64,000 bases of DNA from Armigeres subalbatus (taxonomy: Eukaryota; Arthropoda; Insecta; Diptera; Culicidae), in contig NC_085139.1 of assembly GCF_024139115.2 (NCBI RefSeq), positions 249,421,236 to 249,485,235 on the forward strand, written 5' to 3'. Shown one piece after another: positions 10,681 through 20,910 of this stretch. Every line of letters starts with the position of its first letter. Positions within the stretch are counted from its first letter, which is position 1. A model generated the notes under the pieces. That model made no database searches, was not told the origin of the DNA, and worked only from the letters and a program-made list of their open reading frames with translations. Made by a program: the position numbers and the translations under genes.

Positions 10681-12057
10681 TTTCCCGTTAAATGCAACCA
10701 GTCGCAAGCAAATTGGATAAGGATAAGTGCCAAAAATGGGCCCCAATTCGCCGACCATAGACGGTCGGTAAATAAAGCTCCGAGACATCTAAAATATGTT
10801 TGTTTTTGGAGAAAACAAATAGCCTTTCGGTATACTTTGTGTCCGAGGGAGACAAAAAGTGGTCTTTCGAATCAAACATTAGGCAATGATCCGCGCATCA
10901 AATAGGCTAGATGTACCAGTTGTGGCTATAGCACCAGTTGTCGCACTAGTGCTGTATATGACAAATGGCCAATCAAATCACCGCAAACCAAGTTCATATC
11001 GATAAAGCATATTCATATGATACGATTAAACCTTTGATCTCCTCCAAAACAAGCAAAGCATAATTGTAAAAATGATTTTGCTTAATTTTTGATGTCCTTG
11101 GCACCAGTTGTCGCACTTAGTGGTCCTTATTTGGCCAGTCCCATAAGAAAACAATGGGATTTGATAAATTCCTTTAGGATAACTCCAATTGAAAGGTCAT
11201 TATTGGTACTGATGGAGCATTTTGACTTGTTTTGCATCATCTTCAATGGCAATTGTACTAGAACAAAGCGTTTTATCACAACGTCGGTAGGGAAATATTT
11301 CTCTGCCCTTTTCTCGAATTTGTATCAGGTGACGAGCAAATTGTTTTCATGTCTTGATATGATGAAGAAAAGCCTTATGCTTTATGTCCATCGTCGTTAA
11401 TTATAAATTGAGAGCGAATTCTGCAACCAATGTTATACATCCAAACACATCGTTTCATGGTGGCAAGGCTTCCACGGAAATGTTTTTTTTCTTTATTAGG
11501 AGGCTTTTAGCCCGAGGCTGGCTCGTCTCCGACCACGGAAAAGTTCTTGAAGCGAGAAATTTGTGGACATGTTCTGAAGAAAATAATTGATTCATACAAA
11601 TAAAATAAATATGTAGAACAACCCTATTTCAGTCCCTCCCATACAAGCTACGTTCATATTTATTCATATAAACCTATTTTGTATGAATATAATAGTAATA
11701 TAATCATTTGAGTTCATGAAGTTGATATACAAGCCTATAGTCAAATTTCAATATACAAAACGACCACTTTTTCATCCCCCTCCTACAACCTAGATACGCC
11801 ACATTGTTAAAATAATCATAGTGTATATTATCCTACTGAAAATAAAAATTTAGAATTAAAAAAATTTGAAGGAAAAAAAATACTCCGGATAATCGAGTCT
11901 AAAATTCCGGATAATCGAACCCCGGATAATCGAGTCCCCGGATAATCGAGTCTCCGGATAATCGAGTCCGACCTGTACTACTCATCGAGCTCTTTAACAG
12001 AAAAATGGAAATCATGCATGTTGTAAAATGGCTGTTACGTCACTTTTTCAGATTACG

Positions 12058-12532
12058 GCAGACGACGTTAGGCATAATGGACGTTTGGTATAATTCTGCC
12101 TTCTTCATGTCATGAACTGTTCTTTGGGTCATTTTATGCCTAAGAGAAATCCATATTAGGGGATGACCTAGTTAGGGGCATGCGGACGTCCACTGCCCAG
12201 CCGTACGAACGTCACGCCATTATCAGACGTTGTTGCACAATAACTACCGTAGCACTGAAAACAGAAAGCTTCTCGTGAAATTACTTTCTCTGGCAGAAAT
12301 TAGGGATATCGCAATCGAAATTCAGAGAGATTTTTTTTTAATCTGAACATTTTTGTTGGGTAAGCAACCAAGTACAATCAAATACGCAGAGTAGTTCACA
12401 AAATGTGTGCAAAATCATGATTTGCCACTAATGCTTCGAATTCATGATTTTGCAAAAATTTTAAAATTATTTCTCACTTATTTTCTACTCAGTTGACCGA
12501 AACTCGTTAAACGCTCAATAATACGCACTATC
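12058..12532. other. Spacer without recognised features
   Basis: No gene, RNA or element end was identified. Confidence 0.35.
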
Positions 12533-12755
12533 CAGCTTTCCACGCTCGATAATGGCGGCATGTTGGTGTGTAAAAATCAGTCGGCCACTATACTTTTTGA
12601 CACTAGCTGGAAGAAATCTCACTGGCGAATAGGCTTTCTTCCCTTCCCCTCATCAAGAAACGCCAGTGCGCTTTCCTCGAGCTAGTGTCATCAATTATAG
12701 TGACCGATTAATTTTTACATACCGACAAGCTGCCATTACCGAGCGTGGAAAGCAG
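12533..12755. mobile_element. Foldback MITE (about 222 bp)
   Basis: Arms of about 93 bp (12534-12627 and 12661-12754) pair almost end to end: AGCTTTCCACGCTCG faces CGAGCGTGGAAAGC and, near the loop, CACTGGCG faces CGCCAGTG. The loop is about 33 bp and C/T-rich. There is no coding capacity. The target duplication is unclear. Confidence 0.65.
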
Positions 12756-12942
12756 ATCTCAATGGAAATTGTCTCTCTATCAACACTTTGTATCTCAATT
12801 TTGATGTTTGCGTTAGGGAAGCGCTTGAACATCAAATGGTTTCAGGAGGCATGACTTTCTCATCGTACATTGCCGGAATCCCGCACCCTTAGTAAATGTT
12901 ACCATTGTATGGCTGGAGCTTCTGGTTTAATTTTATTGGATA

Positions 12943-12990
12943 CTAGTCGACCCGGCAGACGATGCCCTGCATAGTAGGCGAAAGTGCGCT
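12943..12990 (-). mobile_element. Helitron 3' terminal fragment
   Basis: On the minus strand this ends GCCTACTATGCAGGG, then GTCTGCCGGGTCGACTAG, with a T following, as expected for a Helitron inserted between A and T. The last 45 bp match the 3' end of the complete short Helitron at 58515-58761. The 5' remainder is absent, apparently displaced by the LINE that begins near 13000. Confidence 0.6.
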
Positions 12991-13093
12991 TTCTGAACTT
13001 CCTATGCGCATTTTATCCAAGTGTTTTTTCTCGTTCGTTCATTGTTTACGTTTTCGCCTCGTCGCGTTAGCGTTATTTCTTCCCGGACCCGTC

Positions 13094-14103
13094 ATGGGAG
13101 ACTCGGTCGCGGGAAAGGTGCCGAAGCGTACCTACAGGCACGGGTAACCCTCCAAGCAGCTTTTGCAAAGCAACGTATATTCCTCGTTGCCAATCGACGA
13201 TACTGGCAATCCAGCGAAGAAACGAAAGAAGCAGCAATCGCAGATGTCGCAGGAGCGCCTAACCTAACCATTGTCTGGTTGAGCGGAAGGAGAAGTGCCA
13301 GTCCGTGTTTGTGAAAGGCGATCTGCCGGATTACCGCCCGAGATTTCGCCAAAAAGATCTCACTGCGGAACTCGAGGGCTGCGGCCTGTAGCCAATGGCC
13401 GTGCACAAAATCACTCGTCTCGACAAAACGAGGAGATATCGCGACGAGCTTTACATGGTCCACTTGGAGCACGGCTCCACCACCTGGAAGGACCTGAAGC
13501 TGGTCGGCGTAATAAATTACACCATCGTTGACTGGTAGAGATTTCGACGTCACGCAGTAACCAACTGCTTCAACTTTGGGCACGGCATCCGGCATTAGGT
13601 ACCACACGAAGCCGCGCTGCAACAAGTGTGGTGAACCCCTTTCGTCCAAAGAGTGCGACAAGATGAAGGTGGCTGATCCCAAATGCGCCAACTGCGGCGA
13701 CAAACATCGGTCTACAAACAAAGACTGTCCAAAGCGGGCGGCGTTTTTGGAAATCCGGAAGAAGGCCTCCACCAGGACCCTGCCGAAGAAGAACCGTGTT
13801 CCTGCTCTCAACGAGGCGAACTTTCCGGCCATCCCGGCTCCCCGACGAGCGATACCAATACTTCCACCTTTGCAACCTCACAAACGGCTGGCGGCCGCTG
13901 CAGCATCGATTCAAGCTCCAACACCACACGCTCCATCCACCAGCGAATGGCCCCCACTTCCTCCCCCTGGATTCCGTCGTCAGGACAATGAGCCCCTTCC
14001 GGCCGAGGGCGACCCACCGCTCTACACATCGGAGCAGCTAGTTCCGATTTTCACCCAACTGGCAACGCGACCAGATCTTCACCCTGGGCATATCCGTCAT
14101 TGA
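13094..14103 (+). pseudogene. Jockey-clade LINE copy 1, ORF1 (gag-like, CCHC)
   Basis: ATG at 13094 (MGDSVAGKVPK) begins a gag-like ORF1 that is frame-shifted and stopped several times before a readable C-terminal part at 13576-14103. The zinc knuckles are recognisable: CFNFGHGIRH (frame-shifted, about 13565), CNKCGEPLSSKEC and CANCGDKHRSTNKDC, followed by PKRAAFLEIRKKAST and a Pro/Ala-rich tail ending TSEQLVPIFTQLA. Such proteins bind LINE RNA in ribonucleoprotein particles. The EN and RT remnants follow in order, supporting one LINE. The long minus-strand frame at 13092-13832 is the antisense shadow of this gene. Confidence 0.7.
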
Positions 14104-14129
14104 AAATGGCTGCTAAGGGGGGTCTGGTC

Positions 14130-14700
14130 AATTGAACTCCAACTCTAGGGGAGGAGGTATGGCTATCGCACTGGGGAACAACGTCAATTATCGTCTGCTG
14201 CCAAGTCTGCAGCTTGAGATCATCGAGGACGTTGGGTTAGAAGTCACCACTTCCGTCTGAGTAATCACTCTTATCGTGGCCTTCTGCCCAACTAAAGCCA
14301 AGGAGATGGATGGTACATTGGCCGCCCTTCGAAGGGACATTGTCAAGTTTACGCGGCGAGAAGGTCAGTACATTAATGTCGGTGACATGAATGCGAAGCA
14401 TCAAGCCTGGGGCAACAGTCGTGGCAATCGAAACGGTGCCATCTGAAGCAACGACATGGAGGAAGGTCAATTCACGATCCTGAACCCGGATTCCCCCACT
14501 CGGCTGAGTCGGTTCGGAGTCCACGCAACGCAACGTCAGACCTGTACATAATCAACATGGACGATCACATCTCACAACCGATCGTGTACCAGGAGCTCAG
14601 CTCGGATCACTATCCGGTGGTGGCCGAGATCGGTTCGTCGATCTCGGTGGCCAGAGAGCCTAACCATTGACGCCCTTACCAAAGATCTCATCCGTCTTCG
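14130..14700 (+). pseudogene. Jockey-clade LINE copy 1, endonuclease domain remnant
   Basis: Joining fragments from different frames by eye gives GGGMAIALGNNVNYRLLP near 14150, VGDMNAKHQAWGNSRGN near 14380 and SDHYPVVAEIG near 14600. These are the central and C-terminal motifs of the apurinic/apyrimidinic-type endonuclease that nicks target DNA in jockey-clade elements. Stops at several points (for example TGA in 14258-14260) prevent expression. A linker reading TIDALTKDLIRLRKT near 14670 recurs in copy 2 at 41.3 kb, tying the two copies to one family. Confidence 0.65.
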
Positions 14701-16240
14701 CAAAACCGCTTCAATCGCTTGACAAAAGTAATCCAGGCCATAATGGTGGACCTTATAAATAGTAAAATAGTTTTACAATAAGATCCGCACTCTTCCAGAA
14801 TGTGTTAAGCCATTCTGGAGATTGAACAAAATTCTTATATCCAAGCCTCAACTTTTTCCATCTTTAATCCCATTAGACAGGAATGCCTCTAAGGATCACT
14901 CCACACGAAGCAGCCGCTAATAAGCATGCTAACAACATCCATCTTAGATCTCAGCAGAAAAACATGGAGGCCCCAGGCTTCGCCAGCATCCTGAATCTCA
15001 AAGTCAAACAAATGAGTGCTCCATTCTTCTAGCATCTTTCGCTGATCTGTCTTGGCTACTTCCCATCGTCCTCGAAGTCAGCTAAAATCATCCCCATCCG
15101 GAAGCCTAGGGAGGATCCTTCCTCTTCGGAAAGTTATCGCCCCATCGGGGCCGTTATCAAAACTGTTTGAAAAGGTGATTCACAGCCGGTTACTTGAGTC
15201 TGCCGAACACCACAACATCTTGCTCGAGGAACAGTTTGATTTCCGACGTGGTCGGTCAACCGTACACCAACTGACTGGAGTTATCAACGTTCTCAGACGG
15301 AACATGTTTGTCTCAAAAACATCCGTCATAGCCTTACTTTATGTCGAGAAGGCTTTCGACAATGTATGGCATGATGGCCTGGTGTACAAACTACATCGCT
15401 ACAATCTTCCCAGCTACCTGGTGAAAATCATCAACAATTATCTGTCGGCAAGGACATTCCGGGTTTCAATCAGCGGAGCGAGTTCCAATGCGCACGACAT
15501 CGTCGCAGGCGTCCCCCAGAGCAGCAGCAGTCTTGGGGCCCTGCTGTTTAGTCTGTTCATCTCCGTCACGCCAGAACCTCCAGAAGACGGCATTCTGTCT
15601 TTGTTCGCAGATGACACCTCCATGACATCAAAGTAGAGTGATCAGAGCGCTAATGGCAAAACTCCAACGAGGCTTGGATGTGCTGACATAGTACCTCACC
15701 AGCTGGAAGATCTGTATCAACGCGGCCAAAACCTAGGTCATCATTTTCCTCCACTCTAAATCCCCCAAACATGTTCCGCCTTGGGACTGTAAAATCATCC
15801 TCAATGGCACGACTGTGGAATGGACCAATTAGGCCGACTATCTAGGCTTGATCCTCGACAGGAAGCTAATTTTCCGGTAACAGGTTGACAAGACGGTGAC
15901 AAAGTGTTACGTTTTGTTGAAGTTACTGTATCCTTTGATCGACCGTCGATTGTCATTGACCCTGAAAAACAAGCTTGCTGTCTACAAGCAAATATTTCTC
16001 TGTGATCGATTACGGCATACCGGTCTGGGAGAGCTGCGCAAAAACTCATAATCTCCAACGACTTGAAAATAGGTACCTGAGAATGATGCTCAACACTCCT
16101 CCCAGAACACGAAATTCTGAGGTCCTCCGTGTGGCTGGCATCAAAACACTACACGAGCGCTTTGGTGAATATAAAGATCGGTTTAGAATACTTTGCTTGT
16201 ACTCGTATCAGCCAGCCATTAGGGCGCTTATACCCTAAAT
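14701..16240 (+). pseudogene. Jockey-clade LINE copy 1, reverse transcriptase remnant
   Basis: The longest frame, 15052-15636, shows SKLFEKVIHSRLLE, EQFDFRRGRSTVHQLTG, the motif-A region ALLYVEKAFDNVWHDGL, VAGVPQSSSSLGALLFSL and the motif-C core LFADDTSM. Motif A has Tyr where the family carries the first catalytic Asp, so the enzyme would be dead even if the frame were intact. A stop follows at 15634-15636. The C-terminal region resumes in other frames: LKNKLAVYKQIF near 15970, then VWESCAKTHNLQRLENRYL and SEVLRVAGIKTLHERFGEY up to 16238. A frameshift near 15145 disrupts SYRPI. No poly(A) tail was found before the RTE sequence begins. Confidence 0.75.
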
Positions 16241-16284
16241 TGTAATGTAAATATGCAGATCGGTTATCAAATTATTAGTGTTTA

Positions 16285-16689
16285 AGTTAAGTTAGAAGTC
16301 AAACCTGCACTAGATGAGGTTAAAAAAGTTGTTAAAGAGCTAAAAAACAATAAGGCTGCTGAAGGCTGAACTTCTCAAACATGGCAGTGAGCAGCTTTAT
16401 GAAGTTCTGCACCATATTATGCCGAAAATCTGGGAAGACGAGGAATTGCATGCTAGCTGGTTGGACGGCCTCATTTGCCCTCTCTTTAAGAAATGGCATA
16501 GACTGGAGTGCGCCAATTATCGAGGAACAACCCTCCTTTATGCGGCGTACAAAACTATGTCCCGTATTCTGTTCAACAGATTGAAACCGCTTGAAGAGTA
16601 CTTCGTCGGCGAATACCAAGAAGGTTTTCGTGAGGACCGATCAACGACGGATCAAATGTCTACCCTGAGACAAATCCTTGATAAATGTT
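16285..16689 (+). pseudogene. RTE-clade LINE (RTE-2), 5' half of reverse transcriptase
   Basis: Across two frames this reads LDEVKKVVKELKNNKAAEG, LYEVLHHIMPKIWEDEELHA, LICPLFKKWHRLECANYRGT, YKTMSRILFNRLKPLEEYF and VGEYQEGFREDRSTTDQMST, ending LRQILDK at 16685. This is the fingers region of an RTE-type reverse transcriptase. The endonuclease that should precede it is absent because jockey copy 1 ends immediately upstream. The reading resumes at 20911 (EYNLKTHNLFIDFKVAYD), so the protein was split by the 119-bp repeat block. Confidence 0.7.
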
Positions 16690-17070
16690 CGCAAGAAGAA
16701 TGATGCTATTGTGGATCGAAATGTTAACAATGCTGCGTGGTGGGACGCCTGCATGTTAAAGCAGTGAATTAAGTGCCAAAGATTCTTCTTCTGCGTTAGT
16801 GGGACGCTCGCTAGAAGAATTGTATTATCCCGCGTATTATTTTCAACTGTCATTTTGTAATTGTACTCCCGCGTATTATTTTCATGAATTGTGTGCAAAA
16901 TTTTCTTCCTCTGCTTTGGTGGGACGCTCGCAAAAAGAATGATGTTACTGTAGATCGTAATGATAGCAATTCTGCGTGTTCGGACGCCCGCATGTTATTG
17001 CCATGAAATAAGTGCAAAACTTTCTTTCTCTGCGATGGTAGAAAGCTTGCAAGAAGAATGATGTTATTGA
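16690..17070 (+). repeat. 119-bp tandem repeat array, left segment
   Basis: Three full units (16690-16808, 16809-16928, 16929-17047; 119, 120 and 119 bp) and a partial fourth. Each starts GCAAGAAGAATGATG or a variant, contains TTCTGCGTGGTGGGACGC in the middle and ends GGTGGGACGCT. The array breaks off at GATGTTATTG followed by a GAT microsatellite. The same unit resumes, in the same orientation, at 19970. Confidence 0.7.
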
Positions 17071-17438
17071 TGATGATGATGATGATGATGATACTACCAT
17101 CTATTGTAGCAAGGCACCTGCCGATAGCACTGGCCATATCTGACAAACGATTCGATCATGATTATGCTACTGTTTGTATTTCATCAGACTCCTGTATGAA
17201 GGGCCAAAAATGGGTGGGGTGGTTCCATAAGCAGAGACACTTATGCGAATCCACGGGATGTATAAAGAATCTCCTTCCAGAAGAAAGTTCGTACATACAA
17301 TATTATAATCTAGCCCTCGTTTCCCAGATTGACCCAATAGATGGGGAGAAGAGCCCGCCCTTTATCCACGAGATGTTAACAGTAGGAAGTTGGCGATTCC
17401 ACTCTTCCTACCCAAATCGCTTCAATCGGGTGCCCTGA
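17058..17438 (+). other. Unrecognised open frame in the segment inside the 119-bp array
   Basis: A 126-codon frame whose first codons come from the GAT microsatellite, so its Met is not a credible start. From about residue 14 it reads PSIVARHLPIALAISDKRFD and later YIQYYNLALVSQIDPIDGEK and PPFIHEMLTVGSWRFHSS. The composition is protein-like (aromatic and charged residues mixed, no repeats), and it ends at TGA in 17436-17438. I do not recognise it. It could be an exon or a remnant of a mobile-element protein. No splice sites or promoter can be defended. Confidence 0.25.
17066..17092 (+). repeat. GAT trinucleotide microsatellite
   Basis: About eight GAT/ATG units mark the left junction between the 119-bp array and the unidentified segment. 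Confidence 0.7.
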
Positions 17439-19395
17439 TGGTTTTCTTTTATGGCATATAATCATATAGTTTCAACATAATTTGGTAAATTTATATAATG
17501 GAATTCTCTCACCAAGTTTCAATTCCATGTCCTGGACGAGAAAGGACCTCTCTTCAACGCCAGCTAGTTTTAGATTTATTCCTTCAGAGATAGGAAACCA
17601 ATAGCTCTTCAAGAGATGTTCTGGTTTAGATCGGGGAATATGCTTCATTCTGGGTCAAAGTTCGAGAAATAGACTTCTTGATTTCTAAAAAGATGAAATA
17701 AAAAGACGGATGGCAGTATCATATATAATAACATAATTGTTTTGATTAATATGAATATGTATTCTGACTTTTTTGCCTTTCTCGTACAACGAACTTTTTT
17801 TTCTAAAAGATTTTTCTTTTTTTTTCTTTTTGGGCAAAATGAGATTTTTATATATTCTGAAGCATCGTCCAAAATAACGTATTCCGGCAAAAAAAAACCT
17901 AACTTAGTTCGGAAATGTATGATTTTTTTTCGTTTGTTTGAAAAACTACCACACGCACTTTGAAGATAACGGAGATTATGGAGCACTGCTTGCCATTTCC
18001 GAACTGAAAGTGTACCAGGGCATTGAGTATTGCCAACAACTACTGATTCGGTGCCAATTTGTTCAAAAACAATTTTTTGTCGTTTTCTAGGAATTGTGTA
18101 AAAAGGATATATGCAGTTTCTCAAACAAGTGATTCATGTATTACTAAGTTTCTATTGTACAAAATATGTTAACACTAAGATTCTAAATGTCTAATAACAT
18201 TTTCGTTATTAAAATATTGTAGGCATTAAATAGCAAAATTTTCAGATTTCTGAACTATAATGCTTTTCATATTTGAAGAAAAATTCAAAAGCAAAAAGGA
18301 AAAAAATTCTATAAGAATCCAAGAATAGACAGATGAACATTTCAGTAAAACTTTGAATGTTTATAATCCTATACTGGTTCTGAACAAATGTGCGATGATT
18401 TGCGTAGATTATAAGAGGTACTGTATTTTGGTGTGTGATGAATATTAGTAACGCAAATTGACTCAAAAAACGTTCTATTAGAAGGTGATTTTTTGTCGAA
18501 TAGGTCAGGTGTTGATGATTGTTTTACAACATATGCTAAGTGTGTATGTGATAATGAAAAATTGAATGTGGTATCTTGATGTAAACTTGAAACTTATCAA
18601 CTTATCAGATATGATAGCATAGCATGGCATAGAACTCTTACACAAATCGTAGTTGCAGAGATATAGCCTATACTTTACGATTGTGACCCCCAAATCCGGT
18701 ACTGAATTCAGTAAATCCTACCCTACTCAAATGGTGAAACCATCGGAATTGACCAGAAATCTTTACAAATATTTTCGAGATGGTTTGATGGTTGATTTGA
18801 TAAATTTCAGGCTTTAAGCGTCTAGAATATTGAGCTGATGTTAAAATTATAGGAAGAACATATATTTATTCCCGTTGAACACAAAAGATATCGCGAGATA
18901 TTTCGACGATCAGGTGCTAAATGCGAGCCATTTGAAAAAAAAATCCGTTCGTCTGGGTCTTTAAGGATTAAGAAAATTTCCGGTTTTGGCATTCAGATGA
19001 TGACATTTAGATATGATTTTGGCTCAATTTGCCTAAAGGGCCTATATTTGCCTATTCGGAATTTGCGTAGTAAGGTTTTCAACATTGTGTTGGAAATACT
19101 AAGTTCAGGAAAATGAAGTTGCCAACTGGATATAGTTCTCTAAGAATTCATTATTAGAAAACACTTCTTACGGTTCTCAACCATTTTATTATAAAGGCAA
19201 ACATAATAGCACATTTTCTTTCTTTCATTCAGACATCATCATCTAAAACCGGACCCCTAAAAGAATTAACGGATTCCACAGGGAACGACAAAGTTTGAAC
19301 GCAAAAAAAATCGTACATTCAATAGAAAAAAGCTTATATAATCGTACAGTAATGTTTGAAACTGAAATGTATAATAATATATTGAAGTGCTACTA
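17439..19395. other. Unidentified A/T-rich segment within the 119-bp array
   Basis: Mostly A/T-rich DNA. A short protein-like reading occurs on the plus strand near 17955-18090 (HFEDNGDYGALLAISELKVY), and an overlapping minus-strand frame covers 17645-18124; neither is recognised. No terminal repeats were found that would explain this 2.9-kb insert as a single element. Confidence 0.3.
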
Positions 19396-19399
19396 CGTC

Positions 19400-19540
19400 T
19401 TAGGGGCCATACACTAATTACGTAAGCATTTTTTCTGGGTTTTTGAACCCCCCCTCCCCCATGTAAGATTTTTCCCATACAAATCAATTTTTATTTATAT
19501 GAAACGTAAGTGCTTACGTAATTAGTGTACGACCCCTTAA
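19400..19540. mobile_element. MITE with TTA target duplication (about 140 bp)
   Basis: The ends GGGGCCATACACTAATTACG and, on the complement, GGGGTCGTACACTAATTACG form about 26-bp inverted repeats flanked by TTA on both sides, with a C-rich interior (CCCCCCTCCCCC). A TTA duplication suggests mobilisation by a PIF/Harbinger-type transposase, which is an inference. A similar MITE is at 29930-30087. Confidence 0.65.
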
Positions 19541-19969
19541 GACATTATAATTGAATAGCTTGTGCTCTGTTTATCGGTTCCATGGTGAAAAATGTAATTC
19601 GTACATACCAGATACGACGAAATTATAAATTTTGTAAAAACTCCATACTTTCTGTCAAATAACACCTTATCGTAGACGCGGATGTAAACTTGAAACCTTG
19701 CTGTACGTTTCAGCCTCTATTCCATTGCTCTCCATGAAACACGGAAACTAGCCATTGCCGTAGTATGAACTCTCCAGATGTGTCCTTCCCGGAGATTGGT
19801 TGCGCGATGGTAATGGGGTACCATTCAACGTACTGTCCCGGCACTTTTCGATATTCACAGAAATCCATTGTGCTTGGTCCACCACAACTTACTATTCACA
19901 GTCACTGGATTTTTTTTTAAAGATCTTACAATAAAATAAAATGACAGTCGATTTTTTTGCGACCGTTTT

Positions 19970-20910
19970 TGCAAGAAGAATTATGTTATTCTGGATCAAA
20001 ATGATTTCGCTTCTACGTGGTGGGACGCCTGCACGTTGGATCAATGAATTTAGAGCAAAAATCCATTCCTCAGTGATGGTGGGGAGAAAAATTGTAATAT
20101 TGAGGATCAGAATGATCACAATTCTGTGTGGTAAGATGCCCACAACGGGGCCCTCCTTAGCCGTGCGGTAAGACGCGCGGTTACAAAGCAAGACCATGCT
20201 GAGGGTGACTGCGTTTGATTCCCGGTGCCGGTCTAGGCAATTTTCGGATTGGAAATTGTATCGACTTCCCTGGGCATAAAGTATCATCTTGTTAGCCTCA
20301 TAAGGTACGAATTCAAAAATGGTAACCTGGCTAAGAAACCTCGCAGTTAATAACTGTGGAAGTGCTTAATGAACACTAAGCTGCGAGGCGGCTCTGTCCC
20401 AGTGTGGGGATGTAATGCCAATCAGAAGAAGAAGAAGAAAATGCCCACATGTTATGGCAATGAATTGTGTGCATAAGCAAAATGATGACAATTCTGCGTA
20501 GTGGAACGCATGAATGTTATGCCAGTGAATTGAGTTCAAATGTTTCTTTCTCTGCGATGGTGGGACGCTCGCAAGAAGAATGATGTTATTGGGGATTGAA
20601 AAGATTACACATCTACGTGGTGTGACGGATGCATGTTGGATCAATAAATTTGGTGCAAAAATTTCTTCCTCTGCGAAGGTGGGACGCCCCCCAAGAATAA
20701 TTTCATTATTGATGATCACATGTTGTAAAAAGATGCATAATTGAGAATGAAAATGATTACAATTTTCCGTGTTGGGACGGAATTATATTATTGTGGATTT
20801 TAATGATTATGTTTCTGTGTGTTGAAACGCCTTAGTGCAATTTTTTTCCTTTGGGATACATAGTGCGACGCCTTCAAGAAGAATTATCACAGTTTTGCTT
20901 GGCGGGACGC
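19970..20910 (+). repeat. 119-bp tandem repeat array, right segment
   Basis: About six to seven diverged units, recognised by GCAAGAAGAATTATG (19971), GTGGGACGCCTGCACG (20029), GGTGGGACGCTCGCAAG (near 20560), GGTGGGACGCCCCCCAAG (near 20680) and GGCGGGACGCC (near 20900). Feilai copy 2 interrupts one unit. The array runs directly into the RTE-2 coding sequence at about 20911. Confidence 0.65.
20145..20440 (+). mobile_element. Feilai-type SINE, copy 2, with target duplication
   Basis: A 296-bp element from ACGGGGCCCTCCTTAGCC to a (GAA)n-type tail, with A-box region TAGCCGTGCGG and a B box changed to GCGTTTGATTCCCGG. ATGCCCACA at 20136-20144 is repeated at 20441-20449 and gives a perfect 9-bp target duplication, fixing both ends. 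It lies inside one unit of the 119-bp array and is therefore younger than the array. Confidence 0.9.

Larger units (their letters stand above)
9990..11975. mobile_element. pogo/Tc1-mariner-like non-autonomous element 1
   Basis: The termini CAGTTCGGACTCGATTATCC and, on the complement, CAGGTCGGACTCGATTATCC differ at one base and are flanked by TA at 9988-9989 and 11976-11977. The CAG start, TA duplication and ATTATCCGG motif are typical of pogo-group elements. Near both ends the unit CCGGATAATCGA is reiterated (two to three copies left, five right). No transposase frame exists. The interior carries repeat units of a family also found at 55.8 kb and a possible small MITE (10485-10680). Confidence 0.7.
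9935..12057. mobile_element. Inverted-repeat element interrupted by a pogo-like transposon
   Basis: CGTAATCTGAAAAAGTGACG at 9935 is repeated as its reverse complement ending at 12057, and the match continues inward for about 37 bp (CCATTTTACAA on both sides). Removing the pogo-like element (9990-11975) would bring these arms close together. That leaves a small MITE-like element of roughly 135 bp, so the inner element is the younger one. Confidence 0.55.

Noticed and set aside
13092..13832. 246-codon minus-strand frame
   Set aside because: Antisense of the jockey ORF1; the plus strand has CCHC knuckles and the neighbouring EN/RT order.
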